Origin: Streptococcus sanguinis
Lineage (GTDB): Bacteria; Bacillota; Bacilli; Lactobacillales; Streptococcaceae
Assembly: GCF_026781265.1 (NCBI RefSeq)
Contig: NZ_JAKUVC010000002.1
Span: 806,001 to 870,000 of the forward strand
DNA length: 64,000 bases
Reading direction: 5' to 3'
The notes beneath the pieces were generated by a model that saw only the letters and a list, made by a program, of their open reading frames with translations, made no database searches and was not told the origin of the DNA. Made by a program: the position numbers and the translations under genes. Every line of letters starts with the position of its first letter. Positions within the stretch are counted from its first letter, which is position 1. Positions 46,239 through 54,454 of the stretch are shown in pieces.

Positions 46239-48845
46239 CTAATCAAGAGAACGTTTCTTGTAGAACAATTTCATAGCCATGAGCAGAAGCATTTGGCCTG
46301 CTAGAAGAAGCCAAGAAGAGTTTTCCCCTGTCTTAGGTAAGACATGACCTGAGGCAGCCGCCTGCTTATGATTGATAGGACTAGCACTTCCAACAGTTCC
46401 ACTTTCAGTAATTCCAGTTCCAGTAGTTGAAACAGTCGTATGCTGAGGATCTCCTACTTGTCTAGTAAGCGGAGAGCGAGCGAAGCGCTTCTCTGTATGA
46501 GCCAAAACAGATTGGTAATAGCGAAAATCTTCTTCCTTATTTTGCTCAGCATATGTTTGAGCTAGCAAGTCGTATGTCGCCTTAGCTTGTGCTTGAACCG
46601 CAGTTAAAACTGCTACTTTTGCTTCTTGATCTGTTTGAGCTGTAAGAGCTGCTTGGTAAGCAGCCTGAGCTGCGGCTAGTTTGCTTTTAGCTTGTTCCAA
46701 GTTTTCTTCTGCATTTTCAAGATTTGACAATGACTCTTTAGCTGTTTGCAAGGCTGCTTCAGCATCTGTAACAGCTTTTTCAAGGTTAGTCTTTCTTTCT
46801 TTTGCTGCATTCAAAGCTGCTTCTAGCTGAGCTAACTTATCTGATTCAGTTTTTAGAGCTTCTTGAGCTGCGGCAACTGTCGCTTGAACAGCAGTCAGAG
46901 CTGCTTGAGCCTGAGTTAATTTGTCCGCTTTAGTCTTGTCATCCAAGTTTGAGTTTTGCAGAGCCGCTTGTGCTGCTGCCAAAGCTGCTTGATCAGCTGC
47001 CAACTTCTCTTGAACTGCTGCAAGAGCTGCTTGAGCCTGAGCAGTTGCTGACTCACCTGCTTGAGCTTGCGCCTGAGCAAGTTGCTGGTTGGCTTGCTCT
47101 AAAGCTGCAGCTCTCCGATTATAAGTAGATTGGGCAACTCCCTTAGATGCCAGAGCCAGTTGATTGGCCTTGAAGGCAGCATCATAGGCTGTTTGAGCCT
47201 TGGCTACTTCCTGCGGATCTACTTTTGCTGTTGGAGCTTTGCCCGTAATAGGGCTGGCATTGAAGTTCTTTTTGCTAGCATATTTGATCTGATCTTCTGA
47301 CACCATGGTGAAATGAGCCATAGTGATGTCGCCTTCCATTGAGAAATCAACTCCCAGATAGTTTTTCTGGCGGCCAGTATTGAGACCAGAGATAGATGTA
47401 GCATGCAGCCACTCATAGCCATTAAACATGAATTCAACAACGGAATCGTAGACCCGTCTCTTCATTTCAGCCACACTCATTTGACTAGCATTTTCTCTCC
47501 AGATATAAGCGTTTTCATAATATTGGAGACCTTTACTCTCCTGCTCAGCACTTGTGGTCATCAAACCATATTCACGCGCTACGCGGTTAATTCCTCGAGC
47601 GTCGTGATGATATTTCTCCATCAAATCCCAGTTCCAGTTGTCTTTGCGGTATTCTGTTGCTACCTTATCTGCAAACTCAATGGAAGACGGTGTCACAACT
47701 ACTTCACCTGTTCCCATCTGAGCACGCAGCTGGTTGATGAGTTCTGAAGCGAACTGTGAAAGTTCCTGACGAACATTCTGTGGAATATTGTTGGTATCAA
47801 TCAAAGCTTTGCTATCTGTAGGATCTGCTACATAACGATTGAGAGCCTTAGCACTGTCATTGAGTGCAGCCAGTCTTTTTTGAATCTCATTAGTTTTTTG
47901 CTCTGATAAATTCGGTGCAATTAGCTCTCTCAAGGCTGCAATGTATTCCGGAGTCATTGACACACGGCTTTTATTGCTAGAAGCTTCAGTAGTAATTGTT
48001 CCAGCTTGAGCCTTTTGCAAAGCTTGTTGAGCTTGGTTTAAGTCTGACTGAGTCTTCTCAGCTACAGCAGTTTTGTCCTGCAAGTTCTTCTGAGAAGCAT
48101 CACGAGCTGTCTTAGCCTGAGTCTGGTTGGTCTGAGCTTTTGCAACCTCAGCCTGCTTCTGACTGTCAGTCTGACGAGCTGTAGCTACTTTTGCTTGAGC
48201 TGTTTCAACAGCAGACTGGTCAGCTGCCACCTTATCTTGGGCTGCTTTCACATTCTTTTCTGCCTTAGCTGTAGCTTCACCGCTTAGGTTAGCTTGAGCT
48301 TCCTTCACGTCATTTTGAGCTTTAGCAAGGCGTCCTTCTTGAGTTTTCGCTTGCTCTTGAGCTTCTTTAGTCTTGGCTGCCTGAGCATCGCGCTCAGCTT
48401 CAGCCGTCTTGGTTGCTTGGTCAGCTTTAGCCAGTTCTGACTTGTTGCTGTCCACTTGAGCTTTTTGATTGCTCTCTTCTTGCTTAGCTGTTTCAATAGC
48501 TTCCGGACCAGCTTTATCAGCTGCCTCCTGTGCCCGGTTAGCTTCAGCTTGTGCTTGCTCGACCTGACTTTGAGCCGCAGCAGTATTTGCCTGAGCTTGA
48601 GCCAAATCAGCTTTCCCTTGTGCAACATTGCTGTCGGCTTCTTGTACAAGAGCCTGAGCAGCGTCTACCTGTTCTTTCGAAACAGATTCATCCTTCTGTG
48701 TGTTTTCTGCCTGTGGTTGGCTTTGACTAACGGGCGCATCAGAATAAGACTGATTATCAACTAATTGATCAGCCTGAACTCCTTCTGCGAGCACCAAAGA
48801 CAATGCCGCTGCACTGACAGAAAAAGCACTAAGTGTCTTTTTCAT
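46239..48845 (-). CDS. LPXTG-anchored surface protein with SEC10/PgrA-type domain and Ala-rich coiled coils
   Basis: An 868-residue cell-wall protein. A signal peptide (about 1-26, MKKTLSAFSVSAAALSLV) is followed by an Ala/Gln/Lys-rich coiled coil (about 45-290), a central globular domain (about 295-560) with A-R-G-I-N-R-V-A-R-E-Y-G-L and Y-E-W-L-H-A-T-S-I-S-G-L like the PgrA/SEC10 surface-exclusion domain, a second coiled coil (about 565-780), a low-complexity Thr/Gly/Ser spacer and the sorting signal LPKTGE (about 836) with hydrophobic helix and KKRSLD. Start is ATG 48845 after GGAGGAG. It probably mediates surface or cell contact. It lies between aminotransferase and codY, where I recall no such gene in S. 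pneumoniae. Confidence 0.9.
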   Translation of the reverse strand: MKKTLSAFSVSAAALSLVLAEGVQADQLVDNQSYSDAPVSQSQPQAENTQKDESVSKEQVDAAQALVQEADSNVAQGKADLAQAQANTAAAQSQVEQAQAEANRAQEAADKAGPEAIETAKQEESNQKAQVDSNKSELAKADQATKTAEAERDAQAAKTKEAQEQAKTQEGRLAKAQNDVKEAQANLSGEATAKAEKNVKAAQDKVAADQSAVETAQAKVATARQTDSQKQAEVAKAQTNQTQAKTARDASQKNLQDKTAVAEKTQSDLNQAQQALQKAQAGTITTEASSNKSRVSMTPEYIAALRELIAPNLSEQKTNEIQKRLAALNDSAKALNRYVADPTDSKALIDTNNIPQNVRQELSQFASELINQLRAQMGTGEVVVTPSSIEFADKVATEYRKDNWNWDLMEKYHHDARGINRVAREYGLMTTSAEQESKGLQYYENAYIWRENASQMSVAEMKRRVYDSVVEFMFNGYEWLHATSISGLNTGRQKNYLGVDFSMEGDITMAHFTMVSEDQIKYASKKNFNASPITGKAPTAKVDPQEVAKAQTAYDAAFKANQLALASKGVAQSTYNRRAAALEQANQQLAQAQAQAGESATAQAQAALAAVQEKLAADQAALAAAQAALQNSNLDDKTKADKLTQAQAALTAVQATVAAAQEALKTESDKLAQLEAALNAAKERKTNLEKAVTDAEAALQTAKESLSNLENAEENLEQAKSKLAAAQAAYQAALTAQTDQEAKVAVLTAVQAQAKATYDLLAQTYAEQNKEEDFRYYQSVLAHTEKRFARSPLTRQVGDPQHTTVSTTGTGITESGTVGSASPINHKQAAASGHVLPKTGENSSWLLLAGQMLLLMAMKLFYKKRSLD

Positions 48846-49125
48846 TGTCAATATAATCTCCTCCACTTTTTCATCATTGTTAAAAACATTGACAAACACA
48901 TTCTACCATGTTTGTCTTCTGGAAGGAAGACGCTAACACATTTTTTTAAGCATTTTTGGACAGATGCATAAAAAATGTTGGACAAATTCCTAAAAAATGT
49001 CGGTAAAACCGCCTATAATTTTTACCAATCGACCTCAAATTCGATTTCCAGAGCATCTTAATTTTTTTATTTTTGCAATTCAAAGACAGCCATTAAACTA
49101 AAAAATATGTAGGATAGATAAGAAA
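48846..49125. other. Upstream region of the surface protein gene, with direct repeats
   Basis: TAAAAAATGTYGG occurs at 48969-48981 and 48991-49003, exactly 22 bases apart, with a related GCATTTTTGGACAG at about 48950-48963. A GGTAAAA...TTTTACC inverted repeat spans 49002-49026. The spacing of two helical turns suggests a regulator binding site. No gene is seen. Confidence 0.5.
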
Positions 49126-49149
49126 AAAGCCGGAATATTTTCCAGCCTT
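49126..49149 (-). terminator. Terminator of the aminotransferase gene
   Basis: Ten-pair stem AAGGCTGGAA/TTCCGGCTTT (two wobbles) and T-rich tail on the minus strand. Confidence 0.65.
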
Positions 49150-49172
49150 ATTTTCTTATCAGTTTCTCAATA

Positions 49173-50387
49173 TTAACGACGGTATTGTTGTAAGAAGCGC
49201 GTCATTTTTTCTTGGATTTGAGCTAGCTCATCTACTCTAGGCAGATAAACGATTCGGAAATGATCTGGGTCCTTCCAGTTAAAGCCTCGTCCATGGACGA
49301 GAAGGACTTTTTCCTGCTTGAGGAAATTGAGCACAAACTGCTCATCATCGTCGATACGATACATGTTCCGGTCAATTTTCGGGAAAATATAGAGACCAGC
49401 TTTAGGTTTTACAGCTGACAGTCCCGGGATGTCCTGAATAGCCTGATAGATGAAATTACGCTGCTCATAGATACGGCCACCTGGCAAAAGCAGTTCATCC
49501 ACAGATTGATGACCGCCAAGTGAGGTTTGAACGACTTGTTGAGCCAAGACATTGGAGCACAGGCGCATGTTGGAGAGCATGTTCAACCCTTCAATATAAC
49601 CTTTAACATGATGCTTAGGCCCAGATAGCACCATCCAGCCAACCCGGAAGCCTGCAATGCGGTGCGACTTGGAAAGACCATTCATGCTGACACAGAAGAT
49701 ATCAGGAGCCAGACTAGCTACAGGGGTGTGGACATTGCCATCCATCACCATGCGGTCATAGATTTCATCCGCAAAGATAATGAGATTATTTTGGCGAGCA
49801 ATTTCCACAATTTCCAGAAGAAGTTCCTTAGGATAAAGTGCTCCCGTCGGATTGTTAGGGTTGATGATAATGATAGCCTTGGTATTAGATGTGATTTTTG
49901 ACTTGATATCGTCAATGTCTGGATACCATTCTGCCTGCTCATCACAGACATAGTGAACAGCATTCCCACCAGCCAGACTGACTGCAGCCGTCCAGAGCGG
50001 GTAGTCTGGCATTGGCACCAGCACCTCATCTCCGTCATCCAGCAATCCCTGCATGGACATAACAATCAGCTCGCTGACACCATTTCCCAGATAAATGTCA
50101 TCAATATCTACATTAGGAAAATTCTTAAGCTGGCAATACTGCATAATGGCCTTGCGGGCTGAAAAAATTCCCTTGGAGTCAGAGTAACCTTCACTGTCAC
50201 GTGCATTCATAATCAAATCATGAATGACCTCATCAGGAGCGGTAAAACCAAATTCAGCCGGATTTCCTGTATTGAGGCGGAGAATCTTTTCACCATTGGC
50301 CCTCATGCGCATAGCTTCGTCCAAAACTGGACCGCGAATATCATAGGCAACATGTTCCAGCTTGCTGGACTTGTCAAATTCTTTCAT
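49173..50387 (-). CDS. PLP-dependent aminotransferase (AlaA/AspC class I, alanine-type)
   Basis: A 404-residue fold-type I aminotransferase. Motifs are G-N-P-A-E-F-G-F (about 41-48), N-P-N-N-P-T-G-A (about 181-188), F-A-D-E-I-Y-D (about 207-213), and the PLP lysine in S-M-N-G-L-S-K-S-H-R-I-A-G-F-R-V-G-W (about 234-251). It most resembles AlaA-like alanine/glutamate aminotransferases, which link pyruvate and alanine. Start ATG 50387 after AGAGGAA. It is monocistronic by the flanking terminator. Confidence 0.9.
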   Translation of the reverse strand: MKEFDKSSKLEHVAYDIRGPVLDEAMRMRANGEKILRLNTGNPAEFGFTAPDEVIHDLIMNARDSEGYSDSKGIFSARKAIMQYCQLKNFPNVDIDDIYLGNGVSELIVMSMQGLLDDGDEVLVPMPDYPLWTAAVSLAGGNAVHYVCDEQAEWYPDIDDIKSKITSNTKAIIIINPNNPTGALYPKELLLEIVEIARQNNLIIFADEIYDRMVMDGNVHTPVASLAPDIFCVSMNGLSKSHRIAGFRVGWMVLSGPKHHVKGYIEGLNMLSNMRLCSNVLAQQVVQTSLGGHQSVDELLLPGGRIYEQRNFIYQAIQDIPGLSAVKPKAGLYIFPKIDRNMYRIDDDEQFVLNFLKQEKVLLVHGRGFNWKDPDHFRIVYLPRVDELAQIQEKMTRFLQQYRR

Positions 50388-50582
50388 TCTTATTTTTCCT
50401 CTATTCATCAGAATGTTATCATTATACCACCAGAAAAAGCGATTGACAACAAAAAAATAAGCTCACTTTTCATGTAGTTAAAAAGAGAATTATAGGACAA
50501 AATGCCCCATTCCTTTTCTAATCCCTCAAAGCAAAGTACTCTTTCTCAGCTTGCAATGAACTGACAGCATTCCCATTTTATC

Positions 50583-50611
50583 TTTACTTTTTTTCTGAAA
50601 AGGGTTACAAT
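50583..50611 (+). promoter_or_regulatory. Promoter of the universal stress gene
   Basis: -35 TTTACT (50583-50588), 17-base spacer, -10 TACAAT (50606-50611). This predicts a leader of about 114 bases holding a structured RNA. Confidence 0.6.
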
Positions 50612-50640
50612 AGAAACAAGAAAATAGTTGCAAATCACTC

Positions 50641-50701
50641 GGACGTTATGGACTGATTGATTTTTGGTCAGCCCAATCATTCTGCGAATGATGAGACGTC
50701 C
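50641..50701 (+). ncRNA. Structured 5-prime leader RNA upstream of usp
   Basis: A closing helix GGACGT/ACGTCC (50641-50646 and 50696-50701) encloses two hairpins: CTGA...TCAG (50653-50656/50668-50671) and ATCATT-ctgcg-AATGAT (50676-50692). This three-way-junction shape ends about 30 bases before the usp start. Rfam contains a lacto-usp RNA motif upstream of usp in lactic acid bacteria. I cannot confirm that this is a member. Confidence 0.5.
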
Positions 50702-50731
50702 TTTGCCAACCATTTTAGAGGAGGTAGCTCT

Positions 50732-51184
50732 ATGACTCAGAAATATGAAAACATTATGGTTGCTGTAGATGGTTCTCACGAATCCGAACTAGCCTTTGAA
50801 AAGGGCGTTAACGTGGCTCTCCGAAACGGCTCTCGTCTCACCATCACCCACGTCATTGACACCCGGGCTTTACAAAGTGTCTCAACTTTTGATGCAGATG
50901 TCTACGAGGACTTACAGGAAGATGCTAAAAAGCTGACAGCTGAGCTGAAAGAAAAGGCTCAAAAATCCGGCATCAAGTATGTTGACATTGTCATTGAGAT
51001 GGGCAATCCCAAGACACTTTTGGCTACTGATATCCCCGAAGAGCACAAGGTGGATCTAATCATGGTTGGTGCTACTGGCCTCAATGCCTTTGAACGGCTG
51101 CTAGTCGGCTCTTCCTCCGAATATATCCTGCGCCACGCCAAGGTTGACTTGCTAGTGGTCAGAGACCCAGAAAAGACTTTATAA
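50732..51184 (+). CDS. Universal stress protein (UspA family)
   Basis: A 150-residue UspA-fold protein. It starts Y-E-N-I-M-V-A-V-D-G-S-H-E-S (about 4-17) and has the ATP-binding G-A-T-G-L-N-A-F-E-R-L-L-V-G-S-S-S-E-Y-I motif (about 115-134). It usually gives tolerance to stress or starvation. The ATG at 50732 follows AGAGGAGGT. A long structured leader precedes it. Confidence 0.93.
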   Translation: MTQKYENIMVAVDGSHESELAFEKGVNVALRNGSRLTITHVIDTRALQSVSTFDADVYEDLQEDAKKLTAELKEKAQKSGIKYVDIVIEMGNPKTLLATDIPEEHKVDLIMVGATGLNAFERLLVGSSSEYILRHAKVDLLVVRDPEKTL

Positions 51185-51217
51185 AAACTAGAGCAGTCAC
51201 TGAACTGCTCTAGTTTT
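51184..51217. terminator. Bidirectional terminator between usp and the HAD gene
   Basis: Perfect 14-pair hairpin AAAACTAGAGCAGT/ACTGCTCTAGTTTT, overlapping the HAD gene stop codon. Confidence 0.85.
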
Positions 51218-52616
51218 CTTCTTTTTTCTGCTCTATGGTACGCTGGTAGGCCTGAATCTGTCGTTCCAGTTCTTCTTTGATAGCTCCTTCGGGAGCGTAT
51301 TTTTCTTCCCAGTCATCTGGTTTGAGGATTTTATGGGTGACGGGGTCAAAGTGAGCCTTCCCATCTGGGAAAATTTTGCCCATATTAGCCCGATGGACAA
51401 TATCGAACAGTTGCTCTGGGTCTACTCCCATCAGGACAAAACTGCCATAAGTAAAGTAAAGAGTATCAATCAAGGCATCTACCTGACCGACCAGAGAAAC
51501 CTCGGCCTGACTCTTGGAGCGAACCTTGTCAGCAGCCTTGTCAAGCGCCTGATGGAGATAGGCTACAGAACTGTCAAAGTCTTCCTCAGACTTACTAGCT
51601 GCTCGCAGAAACTCAACCAGTTCTTCCAGCTTGAAGCCTGCCCGATAGCGAGCGTCCTGAGGCGACCAGGCAATCGGCTCTTCCTGAGTACTTTCATCCA
51701 TGACACTATGGAACTCTTTAACCTTATTAAAGTGATGGTCACTGCTGGTAAAGACCTTTTCCCTCGCTAGGATACCAAAATGCTCCAGAGCCCTGTGAAT
51801 CCCATCCTGACTATTGCTGCTAGTCGTATGCTTGGCCACTTCCTTGACCGAGCTGGTTCCATTTCCCATAGCAATAGAGAGACCAACTCCCGATAGCATT
51901 TCCAAGTCATTGTCAGAGTCACCGAAGGCCATGACCTGATGAATGTCAAAGCCATATTCCTTGCCGACTCGGCGAATCCCCTCTAGCTTAGACGTGTCTT
52001 TATTGATAATATCGACCGCATAGGGGCTGCTGCGGGTAAATTTCAAATCAGGAAAGTCTGCTTCAATCTTACGGCTTTCTTCTGGACTGGCCAAAATCAA
52101 AGCTTGGTAAATCGGCTCCTGAATCAGCTGCAGGAGATCCTTTTCATGCTGGGGCAAGGCCTTGCTGATGACTTTATTAAAACCATGACTGACCGTTCGC
52201 GCCATTCGCTTAGGGATGAAGCGGCTAGTCCACTGGGAGAAAGGGCTCATTCCAAAGGACATAATCTTGGAGCCCAGCATAGCCTCAGCCGTTCCCAAGG
52301 AAATCTCTTTCCGATGCTTCTTAGCATAGGCGATTAAATCCCGCAAACTCTGCTTGTCAATGGGACTGGCAGAAATTACTCTGTCTCTTGAAAAAATATA
52401 CTGGCCATTGTAGGTCACAGCAAAGTCTAAGTCCAATTGCTCCATAAAAGGTTTGACAAAGAAAGGACCGCGGCCGGTTGCCAAACCGACCAATATTCCT
52501 TGCTCCTTTAAACTCTGAATAGCCTTTTCTGTAGATTTCAAAACCGTTCGACTGTCATTGACCAGTGTCCCATCAATATCAAAAAAGACGGCCTTTACTT
52601 CCATTGATTTTCTCAT
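51210..52616 (-). CDS. Cof-type HAD phosphatase fused to a MazG-like pyrophosphatase domain
   Basis: A 468-residue two-domain protein. Residues about 5-270 are a Cof-type HAD phosphatase: nucleophile F-F-D-I-D-G-T-L (about 11-18) and K-L-E-G, then G-D-S-D-N-D-L-E-M-L (about 231-240). Residues about 300-460 form a helical domain with R-A-G-F-K-L-E-E-L-V-E-F-L-R-A-A and Q-V-D-A-L-I-D-T-L-Y-F, like all-alpha NTP pyrophosphohydrolases. The domain match is by pattern only. It may act on nucleotides or sugar phosphates. Start taken as the first ATG after AAAGGAAAG. Confidence 0.85.
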   Translation of the reverse strand: MRKSMEVKAVFFDIDGTLVNDSRTVLKSTEKAIQSLKEQGILVGLATGRGPFFVKPFMEQLDLDFAVTYNGQYIFSRDRVISASPIDKQSLRDLIAYAKKHRKEISLGTAEAMLGSKIMSFGMSPFSQWTSRFIPKRMARTVSHGFNKVISKALPQHEKDLLQLIQEPIYQALILASPEESRKIEADFPDLKFTRSSPYAVDIINKDTSKLEGIRRVGKEYGFDIHQVMAFGDSDNDLEMLSGVGLSIAMGNGTSSVKEVAKHTTSSNSQDGIHRALEHFGILAREKVFTSSDHHFNKVKEFHSVMDESTQEEPIAWSPQDARYRAGFKLEELVEFLRAASKSEEDFDSSVAYLHQALDKAADKVRSKSQAEVSLVGQVDALIDTLYFTYGSFVLMGVDPEQLFDIVHRANMGKIFPDGKAHFDPVTHKILKPDDWEEKYAPEGAIKEELERQIQAYQRTIEQKKEEN

Positions 52617-52782
52617 TCTTTCCTTTTATGATACAATAAATTATAACACAAAAATGACATACAATCACATAAATTGCAGAAAAGAAAAGCTGGAGTAATA
52701 TCCATGCAACAGGATTGAAAACTCTATGAAAATATAATGTATTTTTTCAACTCTGCATCATGACTATAAGGAGAAAGGATTT

Positions 52783-53745
52783 ATGACAAAGAAAATCTTG
52801 GTCCTGCATACAGGAGGAACCATTTCCATGCAGGCTGACGGCTCTGGGGCTGTGGTTACCAATGCTGATAACCCTATGAACCATGTGACAGTTCCGCTTA
52901 AGGGGATTGAGACGGAAGTCATTGACTTTTTTAATATTCCCAGTCCTCATATCACGCCCCATCACATGCTCAAACTTTACCAGAAAATCAAAGCCAGTGC
53001 TGACCAATTTGACGGAGTAGTCATTACTCATGGGACAGACACTTTAGAAGAGACGGCTTACTTTCTGGATACTATGCAGATGCCGAAGATTCCGGTCGTT
53101 CTGACCGGAGCTATGCGCAGTTCCAATGAGCTGGGGAGCGACGGAGTCTATAACTACCTGACAGCCCTGCGGGTGGCTAGTGATGAAAAAGCCAGTGATA
53201 AAGGCGTGCTTGTCGTGATGAATGACGAGGCACATGCAGCCAAGTATGTAACCAAGACCCACACGACCAATGTCAGCACCTTCCAGACACCGACTCACGG
53301 ACCGCTCGGCTTGATTATGAAGCAGGAGATTCTCTATTTTAAGACAGCGGAGCCTCGAGTCCGCTTTGACTTGAACAGCATTTCTGGTCTGGTGCCCATC
53401 ATTCCAGCTTATGCAGGTATGAAGACAGAGCTTCTGGACATGCTGGATTTAGACAAGATAGACGGCCTCATCATAGAGGCATTCGGTGCTGGCAACCTCC
53501 CCAAGGAAGTAGCTGACAAGCTGGCTGATATAATAGCAGCCGGACTGCCAATTGCTCTGGTCTCTCGCTGCTTCAACGGGATTGCTGAGCCAGTCTATGC
53601 TTATGAAGGAGGCGGCGTTCAACTGCACCAGGCTGGTATCTTCTTCGTCAAGGAGCTCAATGCCCAAAAAGCCAGAATCAAACTGCTCATCGCCCTGAAT
53701 GCTGGACTCAAAGACAAAGAACTCCGAGATTATATGGAAGGCTGA
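52783..53745 (+). CDS. L-asparaginase
   Basis: Hydrolyses asparagine to aspartate and ammonia. The 320-residue protein has the catalytic threonine motif L-H-T-G-G-T-I-S-M (about 7-15), the second threonine with Asp in T-H-G-T-D-T-L-E-E-T (about 84-93), and the lysine region T-G-A-M-R-S-S. No signal peptide is seen, so it is cytoplasmic. Its activity bears on the Asn pool sensed by the aspS T-box 8 kb away, although the two are not in one operon. Good SD (AAGGAG). Confidence 0.93.
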   Translation: MTKKILVLHTGGTISMQADGSGAVVTNADNPMNHVTVPLKGIETEVIDFFNIPSPHITPHHMLKLYQKIKASADQFDGVVITHGTDTLEETAYFLDTMQMPKIPVVLTGAMRSSNELGSDGVYNYLTALRVASDEKASDKGVLVVMNDEAHAAKYVTKTHTTNVSTFQTPTHGPLGLIMKQEILYFKTAEPRVRFDLNSISGLVPIIPAYAGMKTELLDMLDLDKIDGLIIEAFGAGNLPKEVADKLADIIAAGLPIALVSRCFNGIAEPVYAYEGGGVQLHQAGIFFVKELNAQKARIKLLIALNAGLKDKELRDYMEG

Positions 53746-53773
53746 AAAAATCCCTATTTATTTTCTTTAAATC

Positions 53774-53803
53774 AAAAAGTGCTAAGGTTGCTTAGCACTT
53801 TTT
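53774..53803. terminator. Bidirectional terminator after asparaginase
   Basis: Perfect 13-pair hairpin AAAAAGTGCTAAG/CTTAGCACTTTTT with a four-base loop. It serves asparaginase and, on the minus strand, the tiny ORF transcript. Confidence 0.85.
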
Positions 53804-53851
53804 TGACTCTTTCATATTCTAACACTGGGCAAATTCATTGAATCGCTGGAC

Positions 53852-53908
53852 TTAGAAGATTACCTCAAACAGAGACTCTAGAATTTCAAAAATATAATCA
53901 CTTACCAT
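53852..53908 (-). CDS. Tiny ORF B (18 residues) with strong ribosome binding site
   Basis: MVSDYIFEILESLFEVIF, started by ATG 53908 eight bases after a perfect GGAGGTG. It overlaps the end of ORF A out of frame. The peptide is acidic and hydrophobic, amphipathic in pattern. Homology unknown; existence as a gene is inferred from the SD, overlap and following terminator. Confidence 0.4.
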   Translation of the reverse strand: MVSDYIFEILESLFEVIF

Positions 53909-53975
53909 AGGTCACCTCCATTTTCTGAGCTTGCTTAAATGTCTTCGGATAGCGGACTTTGATTGTAACTTTCAT
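53898..53975 (-). CDS. Tiny ORF A (25 residues) with strong ribosome binding site
   Basis: A basic peptide starting MKVTIKVRYPKTFKQAQKME, with ATG 53975 after GAGGTAAAAGC. Its end holds the SD of ORF B. Both ORFs lie on one minus-strand unit ending at the bidirectional terminator at 53774-53803. Confidence 0.4.
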   Translation of the reverse strand: MKVTIKVRYPKTFKQAQKMEVTYGK

Positions 53976-54017
53976 AGCTTTTACCTCGCTTATCATTCAT
54001 TCTTTAAGAGCAAAAAC

Positions 54018-54036
54018 GAAACGCTTGTAGCGTTCG
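54018..54036 (-). terminator. Attenuator-like hairpin upstream of the tiny ORFs
   Basis: Stem AACGCT/AGCGTT (three-base loop) followed on the minus strand by T-C-G-TTTTT. It lies 43 bases before ORF A, so it may attenuate its transcription. Confidence 0.45.
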
Positions 54037-54207
54037 ACCTCAAGTTTGATCCTTAATCTTTTTGTTCTTACTTGGATATAAGGATACAGCCCTAAACTTA
54101 AGAATCTCTTATAGATTTCTTAGGGAAAGCTTATAGTCAAAGAAGTCCGGCAGCAATCCTTATCTACCATTTGAAACGAACAAGTCTTTTCTGCCACATA
54201 CAAAAAA

Positions 54208-54226
54208 CTTCACCGATTGGGTGAAG
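54208..54226 (-). terminator. Terminator past recG
   Basis: Stem CTTCACC/GGTGAAG with a five-base loop and TTTTTT on the minus strand. Confidence 0.75.
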
Positions 54227-54454
54227 CTTATGATTTGTTAGGAGATCTATGATGAAAAAATTCTAAATTATTCTGCTTCTTTGAGTAACTCATAACTCGC
54301 AGGTCTTCTAGTCTTCAAGCTTTGGTTACAGGATTTTAAGGGATGTTTAGATTGTCATTGGTCCTACCTCTTTCTTTGATTTGACAATAGTATAATCCCT
54401 CAAACTCAAAGCCTACTTATAAATAACTTGCAGGAAACTTAATCAAAAGAACTC

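Larger units (their letters stand above)
53976..54454. other. Leader and decayed region between recG and the tiny ORFs
   Basis: On the minus strand it holds two hairpins with T runs (54208-54226, 54018-54036), suggesting stops or attenuators. A -10-like TATACT at about 54394-54389 is followed by AGAGGTAGG and ATG (54332), but the frame stops after three codons. A one-base shift there would open about 30 codons ending in PASYELLKEAE, so a small gene may have decayed. No other gene is seen. Confidence 0.35.

Noticed and set aside
48305..48649. Lys/Leu-rich frame inside the surface protein
   Set aside because: Alternate frame of the repetitive Ala/Gln/Lys coiled coil; composition reflects codon repeats.
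46600..48700. Possible tandem repeats or CRISPR-like array in the Ala-rich region
   Set aside because: The repeats are coding heptads of unequal length, not identical spacer-separated units.
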